DNA from: Ignelater luminosus
Taxonomy: Eukaryota > Arthropoda > Insecta > Coleoptera > Elateridae
Assembly: GCA_011009095.1 (NCBI GenBank)
Contig: VTPC01090680.1
Span: 60,235-124,234, forward strand
DNA length: 64,000 nt
Direction of reading: 5' to 3'
Below the pieces are notes generated by a model. The model saw nothing but the letters and a program-made list of their open reading frames with translations, ran no database searches and was not told the DNA's origin. Of the stretch, positions 1-12,058 are shown one piece after another (positions within the stretch are counted from its first letter, which is position 1; the number at the start of each line of letters is the position of its first letter). The position numbers and the translations under genes are program-made.

Positions 1-640
1 GTGATGAAATTAATTTGGAGGTTTGTGCAATATAAACCAATATTTGGAAATGTATTTTCGGGTTTTTTTAATAGCAAAGGAATTTTTTATAGTTTACAGG
101 CAATGTTATTTTTTCTCACTGTTTGTTAAACAGTTATTGCCGGTAATATAAACAAAATTACTAAAAGCAAATAGAATTTAGTAACCTGATAAATTTGTTT
201 CTTCTATTAATTTTATATGGTATAAATTAATTTTCAATGTAAATTTTACTCAGGAAGTAAAGTAATAAAATAAAGAAATTAATATGGTCATTAGAATATA
301 AATATCATAATTAGTACTTATTTGTTTATACAACGATCAATTAAGGAGAATTTAATGCAATTAAAATCGAAATTATGATAAAATACGTACGATTCAACTT
401 GACGCATTATATTGAAAATAACGTCAGTAGAATGAAATTACAATATTGCCGTATATACAGTGTGTAAATAAAGTAAGGAATAAAATTCATATTTTTTTTA
501 TTATCGCTGTTTGGAATAAAAGCTCGGACACGTCAATTGTATTTTTCTCCTCCAGATTTTATGGACGTTAATTTTAATTTTCAGTTTACTACTCTGGGAC
601 CTACGACGTCATCGACTTTTTTTCTAAATGGAACTCCCCT
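1..640. other. AT-rich stretch without a recognisable gene
   Basis: AT-rich sequence with stops in all frames at short intervals. A TACAGTGTG-like motif near 459-467 resembles the ends of TA-flanked MITEs elsewhere in the window and may be the left end of the hairpin element that follows. Nothing else is supported. Confidence 0.5.
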
Positions 641-960
641 AATTTTTTAGCAAGAAATAAAAAGCAAATTTTTTTCTGAGTTTGGCAATACTCCACATGT
701 GGCATTTAAAATTAGTAGTTTCAAAGCTATGGAGGATTTGACGAAAATAATTAAACTTGAAATTTTAATGTTTTAAAGGTGAATAATGTGGTGGTGCATC
801 ATCCTATTGATGCCAGACATTAAAACATTAAAATTCCAAGTTTCATTATTTAATTATTAAATCCTCCATATCTCTAAAACTACTAATTTTAAATCCCACA
901 TGTGAGTATAAACAAGACAAAATGATTTCATGACGATGTTAGAGATGCTACAAAAAACCA
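640..960. repeat. Palindromic (hairpin) repeat, MITE-like
   Basis: Two arms are inverted copies. The left arm at about 690-775 runs from CCACATGTGG through a run like TTTAAAATTAGTAGTTT to TTTTAATGTTTT. The right arm at about 818-905 reads the reverse complement and ends CCCACATGTG. The loop is about 40 bp. Similarity continues more weakly outward to about 640 and 960. A larger element could run from the TACAGTGTG motif at about 459 to ACACCCTGGATA at about 1040, but those ends do not match each other well, so only the hairpin is called. Confidence 0.6.
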
Positions 961-1129
961 AACTTTTATTCCTACAATCGTTTTTGAGATAAAGCGGTTC
1001 TTCTGTCAAAAGTTGCATTTTTAATGAAAATTCTCAACACCCTGGATATAAATGTAAAAAAAACTTTCTTTAGGAAAATATTTTTTAGAAACATTATTTT
1101 TTCTAGTTTTAGCTTATGTGAATTGGAGG

Positions 1130-1745
1130 GGCCAGAAGCAGAGTTACCTAAGTGCTACTTTACACTGTAGACGATTGCGGTTTAGTGACAAAAATATCCA
1201 AGTGGTAGTATATGTCCGCGTCCCCTTGTAGTAACTATGTCTATTGTCGTCGTTGCCGTAATCAATATTGTTAGTCGTTATAGTCTTGCGTATGGAAAGG
1301 TCGAAGTTGGCTAGGATATCCAGTTATTCACACTTTCTGACTGCCATGCCATACCGTTGTAGTAGTAGTACGACTTAGCGATGGCTGTAGCAGGAGGGAG
1401 GCAGACGATGTTGTATGTATCTGCTGGCGTCGATCGAACTGTGGTATGTAACATGACTTGAATAAATGCGGTAGCGCTGGTAATTTATTGTCAGCAATAA
1501 ATGGTAAGTACACTGGCTAGCTGACATGGAATTGAGCGGCGTCTTGATGTCACCACTAAGTTGGGTATGCAAAGAGGTGACAACGGGCAACAAATGCCTC
1601 CACTTCATTAAAATTGTATGTATAGCACTGTAGCCAATGGTTTGTCGTAGAAGTGAAGAGATAGTGATTGGCGTTGGCGGACAATATAGTTTTGTAGGCT
1701 TCCTCTGGGAATCGGTAGGGGACGGCTATGCTAAATCATGACTAT
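1130..1745. other. GC-richer island of unknown origin
   Basis: Base composition is visibly less AT-rich than both flanks, with runs such as GTAGTAGTAGTACGAC and many CpGs. Short open frames occur on both strands (for example 1375-1608 minus), but none shows a recognisable motif. It may be an old repeat or a decayed coding fragment. No function is assigned. Confidence 0.35.
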
Positions 1746-2950
1746 TGTAACGGTTCGTTACTGTTCATTTAGAAATCCCGCCAAATTTATTTAATCTAAG
1801 TTGGTACGAGAATGTCATAAAAATAATGTAGACTTATACCCTCGCTTTCGTTAAATTAACTCATAATTTGTTGTTAAATTCGAAATTTAGTTGGTTTATT
1901 TAGTATAATAATTTAGGAATTGCATATTTTTAAGTTTTTCCTACTTAAATTATCCTTTGTAAAGAAACAAGTATTTTTCGGATTTTCGGGGCTTCCCCTG
2001 CAGAGCAACCTTGAATTGCCTTTGTATTTTTGTCTTTTTTAGATATCCGTTGTTTTCCTGTTTAAAATCCATATCTTTACTTGATAATTTTCCAAAATTT
2101 CTAATTCTAAATACCAGTCGAAAATCATCCATTTTTTTAATTGAATCTTTTTAAATTTAGTTACTCCTAGATATTAAATTTAGCGCGATAGGTATGACAT
2201 CTTCTTCGGGTGTGGTCTTTCCGTCCCGTTCGAGGGAACAAGCATTGTGTGATCAGCCCTCGAAACAATAGTTTGTTATGCCTTGTGTAAATTTGTTTAT
2301 TGGTATATTCCTTTTTGAATGAGGGACTCTTAGTGGAAAATAGTATCACTAATTCTCCCCAAATAGTGCTATTCTTCATTTTAGTCATTGGATTTTGGTT
2401 TGGCTGTTTTTATGTTTAAGAAGAATCAAGATTATTGAACCGTTTATTTTGAATGGATTCGTTTGGGAGTGGCCGTTGAAAAACTTTGTGAAAACAGATA
2501 ATTTCTGAAGGTTTATCAAGTAAAAATCCTAATATTTAGTATAAGGAATTTTAGTAGCTTGAAATTTATGTTGATCTGGGGAGCAGAACTTCGAGAGGGT
2601 ATATCGTTGATAAAACATATAAGTTCAAAGGTGTGATTTACAATGGCGATGGTTTAATAAATACATAGAATACAGCGATCATCATTGCACGTATATCTTT
2701 GTGGAATTTGTGAGTTTGAAATTGTTTTTTATTATTTCCATTTTTAAAATTAATTTAAAATAAAGATAAACTTTTATTGTTACACTTCGATATTGGTTAC
2801 ATTTATTTGTCTATTAACAAGTTTTCTTGATATTGTTGACGTTCATCTGTTTAATATAATACCCAATAAATTTGATGTGGTGATACCTATTGGGTTAATA
2901 ACACATTCACTGGTCTATTATTAAATTACTTTGATATTGGTAATATTTAC
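1746..2950. other. AT-rich intergenic stretch
   Basis: No gene, RNA or repeat with clear ends was recognised. Around 2785-2945 there are loosely repeated phrases of the type GATATTGGTxAxATTTA. These look like degenerate local duplication next to the transposon that begins at about 2955. Confidence 0.4.
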
Positions 2951-2954
2951 TTGT

Positions 2955-4381
2955 AGTCCAGGGAATAGATACTGGAAAAGGGGTCTCTACTTGCAAAAGG
3001 TTATGTAGTTCTAATTTTTGGATACGTTGTGTATATCGGTGCCCTAGTGAAAAACCCAAGTTTTCGACCTCCTCGCCCCTGTGCGGGCGCCGTGGGGCCC
3101 CAAAAACCATCAAAATTCCGAACTTTTTTTCGATATCTTTTTACCAAAGCATTACAGGGGAAAACGTTTTGATTAAAAGTTCTAGAGCAATACATTTGCT
3201 ACAACTTTTGTATGACAAATGTTTTTGTAGAACGATTAGGTAGATAGTTACGCTTCATCAAAGTTACCAATTTTTCGTAAAAATGATACTGTTTTAAGAT
3301 TTTTGATTTTTTAAAAACCGTTTTATTACTATTTAATTTATTATCAATATTAATAATAATAATAATAATAATATAATGTTAATTTCACATAGAACGTATA
3401 CTTCTTCATCTTTATGGTGGTGACAAGGCAACAACATTAAATACTTTGCGCGATCACCTCTTCTCCAAATCTGCTACTGGCAGCAAGTTCAATCTTGCAG
3501 AGCTGTTACCGACACAGGATACTGCTATGTACCATGTCTTCCGCACGTATCACGAAGTCCAAACTAGACTGGGAATGGAGGAAAGACAGTAAAGGACTTG
3601 CTCCTATTAAAACCAACAGGGATCCAATTCCTCAGTCAATCCTGACTTTCATTTCCTCTCACTGCAAGAAAGGATGCACTGCAGCTGTAGAAAGGCCGGA
3701 CTCAGGTGCTCTACCACTTGTAAACACTGCTCTGGACAAACCTGTGAAAATACAGCAGACATCATAACTCATGAAAATGAAAAAGACGACCCAACTGAGC
3801 TGCTAATGGAAAAAGTTGAAGAACTGGCTGAAGATTCGAAGCCAGAAATCATAGCTAAACGTAGGAAGTTATAACTTTTCTTATTACTGTAGTATCTGCA
3901 TTGTTATAATATTTCTTATTTTTATAATTATAAAAATTCGTAATTGGCTCCTTCATCTTTCCATTTTAATGTTGTTATTTCAAATGCCCATCAGGTTTCA
4001 TGATTAATATTTTGATTTATATAAATTCATTATATTATTAGTAATAATAATAATAATAAATTAAATTGGTAACTTTGATGAAGCGTAACCATCTACCTAA
4101 TAGTTTTACGAAAACAGTTTTCATACAAAAGTTGTAGCAAATGTAATGCTCTACAACTTTTAAGCAAAACTTTTTCTTCTGTAATGCTTTGGTAAAAAGA
4201 TTTTATCGAAAAACTGAAAAAAGTCCGGAATTCTGATGGTTTTTGGGGCCCCACGGCGCCCACACAAGGGCGACGAGGTAGAAAACTTGGGTTTTTCACT
4301 AGGACACCGATATACACAACATATCCAAAAATTAGAACTACATAACCTTTTGCAAGCAAATATGTCTCTATTCCCTGGACT
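2955..4381 (+). mobile_element. DNA-transposon remnant with TIRs of about 320 bp
   Basis: A left arm (about 2955-3280) and a right arm (about 4063-4381) are inverted copies of roughly 320 bp. Both start AGTCCAGGGAATAGA at the outside. Both include the GC-rich block GGCGCCGTGGGGCCCC and end at GTTACCAATTT inside. The interior is about 0.8 kb, with an AAT microsatellite near 3349-3374, a matching one near 4041-4060, and a decayed coding segment. Long TIRs around a short coding interior suggest a non-autonomous or truncated cut-and-paste DNA transposon. The superfamily is not clear from the ends and no target duplication was identified with confidence. Confidence 0.75.
3388..3874 (+). pseudogene. 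Decayed transposon protein tail with CXC-like cysteine motif
   Basis: The plus strand encodes fragments of a protein tail type seen in many uncharacterised arthropod repeat proteins. An upstream part contains a run like FNLAELLPTQDTAMYHVFRTY. A downstream part (3674-3874) starts with a cysteine cluster, CSCRKAGLRC followed by CKHCSGQTC, and ends in an acidic, lysine-rich tail, a stop and a RRKL C-terminus. The cysteine spacing resembles CXC (tesmin/TSO1-like) modules, which bind zinc in characterised proteins. The coding sequence is broken across frames, so this is not a functional gene. Its place between two long TIRs says it belonged to the enclosing element. The family assignment is from memory of pattern only. 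Confidence 0.55.
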
Positions 4382-4707
4382 ATTGTTCATTGACAAATTA
4401 GTAAATACTATTGACTTTTATTGTTTATTAACATATTTTTGCACGGCCGCCTGTAAAGTTGGCGTTTTACAACTAGTTGTCAATGTCGAAAGTTGATAAT
4501 TATACGTATCGATGTTATAATGGCCGTATCGATGTCGTAATGAAATCATTATACGTTCCTATGATCTTGGCCAACTTCATTTTTTAAGCTACCGTCAATG
4601 GTTTTTCTTTATTATTTTCTTTAAAATACGGTCATGCAAAAAATATTGTATATAACTCGCTCCTCGCTCGTACTATAAACTTCCTACTCGTTCAAAAGCG
4701 ACCATTT
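4382..4707. other. Short spacer of repeat-like sequence
   Basis: No gene. It contains repeated phrases around ATCGATGT(T)ATAATG (4506-4545), and the sequence GTCATGCAAAAAATATTGTATATAACTCG looks like decayed repeat DNA. Confidence 0.35.
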
Positions 4708-5041
4708 AGGACCGCCGCTAAGTTGTTTTGCGCCCGCGTGCAAGTTTGAACTTAGCCCCCCTTCTTAAGAATGAAATCATAAGATTTTACTAAGAAGCGG
4801 AGGCACACGAAGTCACTTGGATTTTTTACATATAAAAATTAATGACTACCAATAAAACTGAAAATTACATTTATTCTCCAAAAATAAAGTAACAAACAAA
4901 CAAATAGCATCAGTCTTAAATAACAGTTCAAAAACACTAGTTAGACACATGAAATGTATGATATAAAACATACAACAGATAGCCCTAAAAAGATTAAGAT
5001 AGAATTCCATATACTATGTAATATAATTTTAGAATGATACC

Positions 5042-5257
5042 TTACAGAAACTTAACTTTCCTAATTTTCATGTGAGCAAAGTCCATTATTATTTGTTTAA
5101 TATCAAGCTTGTCCAATATTTCGTCTTCAATTGCCACAGTAGATAAGTTACTTAAACGATGTTGAATCATGGTTGATCTCAAATAATTTTTAATTATCTT
5201 TAATTTTGAAAAAGATCTTTCTCCATATGCAATTGATACTCGGATTATTATGTCTAG
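5042..5257 (-). pseudogene. hAT transposase C-terminal dimerisation fragment
   Basis: Read on the minus strand, the frame gives a block around YGERSFSKLKIIKNYLRSTM, then QHRLSNLSTVAIEDEI, then IIMDFAHMKIRK, then a stop at 5042-5044. The ERSFSKLK...LRSTM...RL..L..L.IE pattern is the signature of the hAT family dimerisation domain (hATC), as in ZMYM1-like and 52-kDa-repressor-like proteins. The frame is open for about 70 codons and lies at the expected 3' end of the element. An in-frame stop upstream cuts it off from the rest of the transposase. Confidence 0.8.
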
Positions 5258-6399
5258 GGACCATCACTATTTAATATTCCAAACAAACAAGTGTAATTCA
5301 ATGTAGATTCAATGCTTTTTAGTAGTACAATTAAACACTCGTAATAAAACGTGGAGTTTAATGCAAACTGATACGGACCTGCAACACCCAAAAATCACAA
5401 AATTAACGATGATTATGAAGCCAAACCTACGACCAATAACGTGTTATCAAGTGTTTGCTTTTGTGTGGCCAAACGGTTTCTTTGTATTCAAGTCGCCTGT
5501 TAGTTCTAAGAATCTGCAGGTGGTTAAAAGTGTGATATGTCATTTTAAAGGGCAAAGAACAAGAATATTCTTAAAAATGTTTGAACATAATTGCCCATTG
5601 GATTTTTCTCTTTTATGGCCTAAAATAAAAGTTAAATTTTAGAGTCATAAGTTTTTTAACTTTCTCCGGGTCTAATTTGTTTAATCACTTGTAGAAGTGG
5701 ATGAAAATGACTAAAATTGATAGAGTAACTATAAAAGATTATAAAATTATCATTACCTTCAAATTAAAAGGTTACAGTGGTACCGTGTTCACATTTAAAT
5801 GGGAAAATACGTCCAATTGGGTGAAATTATGAAAAATGACAATATCTCAAAAACCGTGACACTTTGTATAATAGTATATTAGGTTAGATAAGTTTCAAAT
5901 CACGTCTTCTACCACCGCTTTTCGGATATACGGCGGTGAACCAAACACCCTGTATACAGGTATATTGAAATTATTTTTGAGAATGTCGATAGCTGGTGCA
6001 AATTCCTTATTTACTTTGTACTCAAAGTGATTCAGAATGCTTTAGAATTCTTTTTACAAATCTTACCAAATCTTGTGATTATTTTTAATTGAAGTATGAA
6101 TATTTTAAAGAAATAATTGAAAATTGGAAAAAGTTTAAGTCAAGCTAGACCCTACGGCAAAAATTCGATTGAAAAAGGGACCGCTTTTCCGTTTTTTCAA
6201 TTGCCAGCCAGACAGAAAGAGGTCACATGCTCCAATATTTAGACTTGCAGCGAAAAAATTGCTGAGAGCACGCATATTGGCAACCAGTAACATGTGCACT
6301 TTCGGCAGATTGTCCGATTGTCTCTTCACGAACCCATCAGAACTCATTGTCACCTCTAAACGAGTCTAATTGGTTATGAAACCAAATTAAAACGCGGCT

Positions 6400-6491
6400 C
6401 CTATCTCGCATGCCCTGACTCTCGATCGCCATTATGCGTAATGACGTCACAGCGGCTCTCCGCCAATCATAGCGTTCCGTCGGCCACGTGA
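6400..6491. promoter_or_regulatory. CpG-rich cluster with CRE, CCAAT and E-box matches
   Basis: Within 50 bp there is a perfect palindromic CRE (TGACGTCA, 6442-6449), a CCAAT-type sequence (CGCCAATC, from 6461) and a CACGTG E-box (6485-6490). They lie in a locally CpG-rich stretch inside otherwise AT-rich DNA. The block sits in the unrecognised middle of the dead hAT element, so it may come from a sequence inserted later. No transcript start or adjacent coding exon was identified, and motif matches alone are weak evidence. Confidence 0.3.
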
Positions 6492-6739
6492 CAATATTTG
6501 AATATTTTACAATTTTCAAAGTTGTTTTTTTGACAGTGATATAAAAGTTTTTTTTGTTGAATAATTAATTTGAGGCTATAAACTTTACATTGAAACACAA
6601 AATAGTTATAATAATGTTTTTCAGGAACACCCTATTATCCTTTCAATTACTTCACACCAATGTTTTTTTCTGATTCAATAAGTCGCAGTTGCATTTGGCT
6701 TATGGTTGTTTTTGTTTTTAAACTGTTAATTAGATTTAG

Positions 6740-7370
6740 CTATAATTTGACATTTTCATTATGAACAACACTTGTCTCATGTCGTGAAAGACAAATGTTG
6801 CCAATCCGGAAAGCTATTTAAATCAGACAGACTACGTTTTGCTAAAAATTTTACAGCAAAATCAATACATTGAATCTTTTGACATCGAGTAGATCAGCCA
6901 GTCTCTTTTGACTTTTTCACCATTTGGAAGTTGTCTCTTACAGTAATGGTCCGAGAACTTTCTCCCATTACTATTTACTGGAAAATTAAAGTTTTGGGGT
7001 ACTGGCACTGGTCCTTGTCTCTCTGCATTACTAGCAAAATCATTGTTAATGGTTTCAGGCCACAAACATCAATTCAAAATTTATATCAACTGTTTCTTCA
7101 GATAATTCACTATCTGAAGAATAATTTGCAGTTCTTGTTGTTGAATCCTCTTCAGACACTTCCATCTCCGTGGGTTCGTTACTCAGAGCATTGCTTCCTG
7201 ATGTCGATGCCGTGACGAAATCGTTCATCTTCTTGCTCTCCAGTTTTCGGTTTCTCGAAAAATTTCATCAGTGATCCTGCCAATTTTGCTTTTTGCTTCT
7301 CTTTTTCTCGTTTTTGTTGTCGATATTGTGCACCTGAAGGTTTCTTTCTTTTCAGAGAGTCCTAAAATTA
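6740..7370 (-). pseudogene. hAT transposase N-terminal half with TTF-type zinc finger
   Basis: Three successive minus-strand open pieces fit the N-terminal half of ZMYM1-like hAT transposases. About 7369-7195 is a basic region. About 7230-7060 is an acidic Ser/Glu-rich linker (EVSEEDSTTRT type). 7065-6862 contains FPVNSNGRKFS followed by LPNGEKVKRDWLIYS, the characteristic start of the TTF zinc finger. A further weak match (FPDWQHL type) reaches about 6740. A splice-acceptor-like ATAATTTTAG precedes the first piece. The pieces sit in different frames, so the gene is broken. Confidence 0.75.
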
Positions 7371-7400
7371 TATGTTTTTAAAACGAATGTCATTTTTATA

Positions 7401-8484
7401 TAGCTTTTGTAAAATTTTAGTTTAGGCATAATCATAATAATGAGGTTTTAGTTTATATATAATGTTAGGTGATAATTAAAGTATAATAATTGGTAAATAT
7501 TTGAAACGGAAAAACTGCATAATCTACATAAAGACACTTCATATATAGGTTTGTATCAGATACGGTGAACCAAGCGGATATATTGGTTGTTAAAGAGATA
7601 TAAAAATATGCTTATTACGAAAAAATGAGTAGGGCAAGCTTAGTTAACAAATTTCGTTATCCACTCATTTACTGGACTTTCAGCCTTGCAGAAAAGACAT
7701 TAACTTTTTAATTTTAAATGGAATACCCTATGTATTTTATTAAATGCCCTATCATTCACAAGGTAGCACTGCATTGGTCTAAATTTACCAATTCCGACTT
7801 TAAACGATTTTATTATGTAGAGATATCAAGAAATAGTTTTGGTAGCTGAACATCCTGTATCTAATAACACTTGCTTTGAACCTACAGTTGTTCTGCTATT
7901 AAAAAACATGAAAAATGTATTTGCTCCTTCTATTCGTTTTATGTGTAATTGTGAATGTAAACAGATTTCTGAATAATTTTATATTTTGATGTTTCTTTTA
8001 TGTACATATTTCAGTAACCAATGATCATAAAATAATTCATGGATTTCTATTTGTCGCTACATTATTAAATGGAATTTTTGCACACCTTTTGTTTTTATTT
8101 ATCCTCTGTATACGAGTATATTTATTATCTTAGATTTGATGAGCAATAATGACTGGCAAAAATAAATCTTTTGTTGAGGTTGCAATTGTTATATTTGGAT
8201 GTACGTGCGAATACGGTAAGATTACCATGGAATGTTACGTATCCTTGAATTTGAATGTTCTTGCGTATTAGACTGGAAACTTTTTGATTGATTACTATTG
8301 TTTGATGGAGATTTCCCATTTGAAAATCTAAAAGGTATTTTGCAAATGTAATAATTTCTAAACTGTGTTCTTTGACCAGACATTTACAGAAGCGTCTATT
8401 TTCTATTACACTGATGCAAAATCATTCATCTTGTCTTTAAGAGGAGTATGTTTTTTTTGATACAACGAGAGCAGTGACCACTAG
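7401..8484. other. AT-rich intergenic stretch
   Basis: No gene or repeat with two ends was recognised. The right terminus of the hAT element may lie in the first few hundred bases. An ACATCCTGTAT motif near 7850 resembles a decayed TACAGG-type TIR end. Confidence 0.4.
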
Positions 8485-8877
8485 ACCTGTACGACGCTAT
8501 GAAAAATTTAGAAAGAAATTTTTGCCAAATTTCTGTAAAGAATTTTTGATATATTGTTGCAGCCTGCTCTGTATGCAACTTATTCAAAATTTTCTATGAA
8601 ATTCTTGACGTGCGCATGCGCATTTTAGGCATTTTTATACAGCTGTTTTGTTTAACCTTTTGTCCAGCTTGTCTCAGCTAATTTTGATGTGCGCATGAGT
8701 TCCGTGCGCATTTTCTCGCACAAAATTTCTAGTTTTTAGAACATGCTCTAAAAATTTTTTGCTCAACGAAATTTCTACAAATAGTTTTATGCAAACTCCG
8801 TTTGCAACGGTAAAAATTTTTTTAAAAAGTAATTTCTATAAAATTTATCAGAGAATTTTTCATAGTGTCAAACAGGT
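8485..8877. mobile_element. 393-bp MITE with ACCTGT...GACRCTATGAAAAATT TIRs
   Basis: The left end reads ACCTGTACGACGCTATGAAA. The right end, reverse-complemented, reads ACCTGTTTGACACTATGAAA and continues AAATT. The interior contains AAATTTCT-type runs in both orientations and several GTGCGCAT motifs. There is no coding capacity. No matching target-site duplication was found at these exact ends, so the boundaries may be a few bases out. Confidence 0.65.
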
Positions 8878-11834
8878 TTCAGAAACACAAGGATTCTCAG
8901 TCACGAGACACGTTTTGCAACCCCTTGAAGTCTGTTGTAGTTGGATTTTGAGATGAGGGAATCTACTTGTGTCGAATAAGTTTTTTACGAAACATAGTAT
9001 AACATAATGTTGTAACTGTAGTAAAACGGGAATTCTTCCCAATTGGTGTTTTAAATTTTGTCTTAGAAGCACCTTGATTAATTGAACACAAAATGATCGA
9101 ACAATTAAGGTAAACAATATTTTTATGTTGATACATCGAAATTAACAAAATTAAACTGGAATGTGGATTGCATAAAAGAACTTCTCAGAAATAAATAATT
9201 TTATTATTTTCAAACCATTCATTTAAACCAGCAAAAATAAAAACGTTTTTTAAGGTATCATTATATAAATAAATAAATGTCTTCAAAATACAGTAGAGAT
9301 GTGACAAAATGTTCGATGCTTAACGAGCAGCAGACATGCAATGGTTTTCATTAGAGTCTTGTTTATGTATCCCAAGGCATAAATTGCCAAAAGTTTGAAC
9401 AATTTAATTTATAAAATATCTTAATTTTACCTATTCTTGTGGAACACTTCATTAACGCAAACATAATTTATAATTAAAGGCCTTGTGTGAGATTGAAGGA
9501 AATCCTGCTCGAGCAATTTATTTTTTTTTATAAAGTCTTGCCTAAACACTAAAGTTCTGGCAAGTTCCGTTATTTGCAAAGTTACTCATTAGATATTTAT
9601 GTAAAATGCGTATAATTTTTTCAAAAAAAAATTGAGTAAATAATGAATTTCCGGAACTTATAAAGCTTTTTGATTTTCTATTATTTTTGTAAGTTAATAA
9701 TTGGACGACAGTTCTAACCTTCTTGTAATGTCTTGAAATATTTACCACCTGATTTTGGTATTTTTGCAATTTGTTTAGAATTACCTTGGAAATAATGAAT
9801 GTTTATGAAAATCTTTTTATATAAATGTGTATTTTGTACTTTTTAGAAGCTTTTATAGCATATTCATTGTTAATTATACTTACTTACGTTATGTAACTAC
9901 GTAATTTGGTAGTGTGAAACGAATTATTATAATTGCCTGTGATTTAACCAGTGGTTTAATAAATAATGTAAATTCCCTTTTTAATAAATCTAAATAACAC
10001 TTTTAAATTATATTTTTTATCGATTTTACGTATTTATAATGTATACTATTGTTACAAGCGAGTTAAAGAAGTTGCATAAGTATGTTTCTTCGTGTTGCAT
10101 ATTTATCTGCTTAACTGTAAATAAGGATATGTGTATTGTACAGGAATAGGTATAAACTGTACCGATGCCGTTTACAATAAACATGCAAATTAGTTTTCTT
10201 GCATAATTTAAAAGCGACATCTCTTTATGGTTCTATTATACAAATTATTAAACATTTGACCAGATATTTAAAACGTACCGTCACATCAACTCTAATTTAA
10301 TAACTGACTACAATTCCACAAAGAAGAAAAAATTGCAGTTATGAATTAATTATTATTTATTAACCTTTAAAGGAAGTAATTTTTCAAAATGACCACTATC
10401 TAAAATGCACTATGCCCCTTGTTATGTAGAAGGTCAACTAATACGTCTAAATAGTATAATTTTAAAGTAAGACAGTGATAAGACATTCCACCACACACCC
10501 CCCTGCCATTCAAGCTTATTATTAACATTTTGAACACCAATTTCTATAATGTTTGGTCTCCATTTTGAATAGTCGTATCCTGAATGTTTTTGACAGTTTT
10601 CAAAATCAACACAATTCTGATAATAAGGTAGATATCGTGAGAATTTTTGATTTTTCATTTTAAACCCTTTATTATGTCATAGATAGTGAATAATAGTGTA
10701 ATAGTTTTAATAAATGTTATCAATTTATCATCATGCACGATATGATTTGTTATTTTCCTTCATTATAATCTTTTTCTTAACAAAGACTATAACGCCAAAA
10801 ATCGTTTAAACAGTGCACCGTGTAAAGATTAACAGTATAAAGATTTTTGAGTTCCACGCAAAAAAAGCTCATTGCCCATATTTATTTATTTTTCAACATA
10901 CTGAGCCCCCGATTTTACAATCATGAGAAAACAAAAGCTATACCAGCGCGTGTAGGAGAAAGAGTCGTACCAAAGATACGTCAACTGGTCATATAAATGC
11001 GTAGATAAGAAAGAGAAACAATAACCGTTTTTATTACAAAAGACAACAACTCAGCTGTTCTGTTTCTGAAGCGTTTCCACAGTATTCTTTAGAGAAGTTT
11101 TATATAGGCTTTCGTGCAGCTTAGTAATGTATTAAATCCTACTCATCGTAATGGTCTGGCCTAATAATAATCAACACTCATCAAAATTTCTGATTTTTAT
11201 AACCTCCAGTTTTGGTTAAAAACGCAACAAACCGTCTTGTATTCCTAACAATATACTTCAGAATCGATGGTAGCCACGAAGCCCAGATCAATGAATAATA
11301 GTTACTAAAGGTGCTAAGCAATTGTATTCTCAAAAATACGTCGAAATATTTCAAAGTAGTTAGAGAGAAGTACTAAATTTTAGTAATCGGTACTACCTAG
11401 TTCTCGATTCCTTTTTAATTCTTATCGTTTGGATGAGTACTGCTTGTTTATTTTTAATTGTAGGAGCAATATGGCCACACATTAATTACCCTACTAATCA
11501 TTTAATCAATAGTTCATCTTCTTGCTTAAAATCTTCGTATCGCCAACTTTCTAAAAGAGTTACTCATTCTGTTTTTATTTTTCATTTTTATGCAACCTTT
11601 TTTCTTAAGATATTCGTTGTGCTTTTGTTGTTATTCTATATCTAAGTAATCTAATCTTATTTGGTCTGTTCATTCTGTTTAATATTTCATATACTTACAT
11701 CTGAATACCCTATTTGCTTAGCTCAATATGATGTTTTTTACATTTCTCTTATTCCTGGACTAACTAAAGGAATTCATAATTGCGAGCAAGACCTAATTTG
11801 AGTTTCTCCTATTTTCTACTTTATTGCTACTGAA
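8878..11834. other. Long AT-rich intergenic stretch
   Basis: No supported gene. Scattered open frames of 60-85 codons have the low-complexity composition expected by chance. Around 10470-10660 there is a slightly more complex segment that may be an old repeat, without clear ends. Confidence 0.45.
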
Positions 11835-11837
11835 AGA

Positions 11838-11910
11838 ACTATAATCGAGTGAATATGGCGCTTGGTTTACAGGTGGCTAGATCCGGGTTCGATTCTCATT
11901 ATTGTAAGAA
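11838..11910 (+). repeat. Possible tRNA-derived SINE fragment
   Basis: GGTTCGATTC at 11886-11895 matches the pol III B box (GGTTCGANTCC) closely, and ATGGCGCTTGG upstream is a poor A-box match. The A-to-B spacing is shorter than in a true tRNA and no cloverleaf is apparent. At best this is a degraded tRNA-derived SINE head. Confidence 0.3.
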
Positions 11911-12058
11911 TTTCTTTAGTAAGAATAATAATAACTGTTTATTTCCTTACAGGTTACATAGGCCAAATACAGAAAATATAATAATTGTTACAATATGCAA
12001 AGAAAAAATAAATATAAATCCAGTAGCTATTAGATACATCACTATGGTGGTTCATAAT

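Larger units (their letters stand above)
4708..7400 (-). mobile_element. Broken hAT transposon, ZMYM1-like family
   Basis: Minus-strand coding pieces in the right order define a decayed hAT element. At about 7369-7195 there is a basic start region (SGAQYRQQKREKEKQ type). At 7065-6862 there is a TTF-type zinc-finger region. Weak continuation runs to about 6740. At 5257-5042 lies the hAT C-terminal dimerisation region. The likely terminal end is near 4708, where the sequence reads TAGGACCGCCGCTAAG; the other terminus was not found. About 1.4 kb between 5260 and 6700 is not recognisable as transposase and contains at least one foreign TIR end (CACCCTGTA, 5946-5954), so later insertions are likely. 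The coding frame is interrupted many times and the element is dead. Confidence 0.75.
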
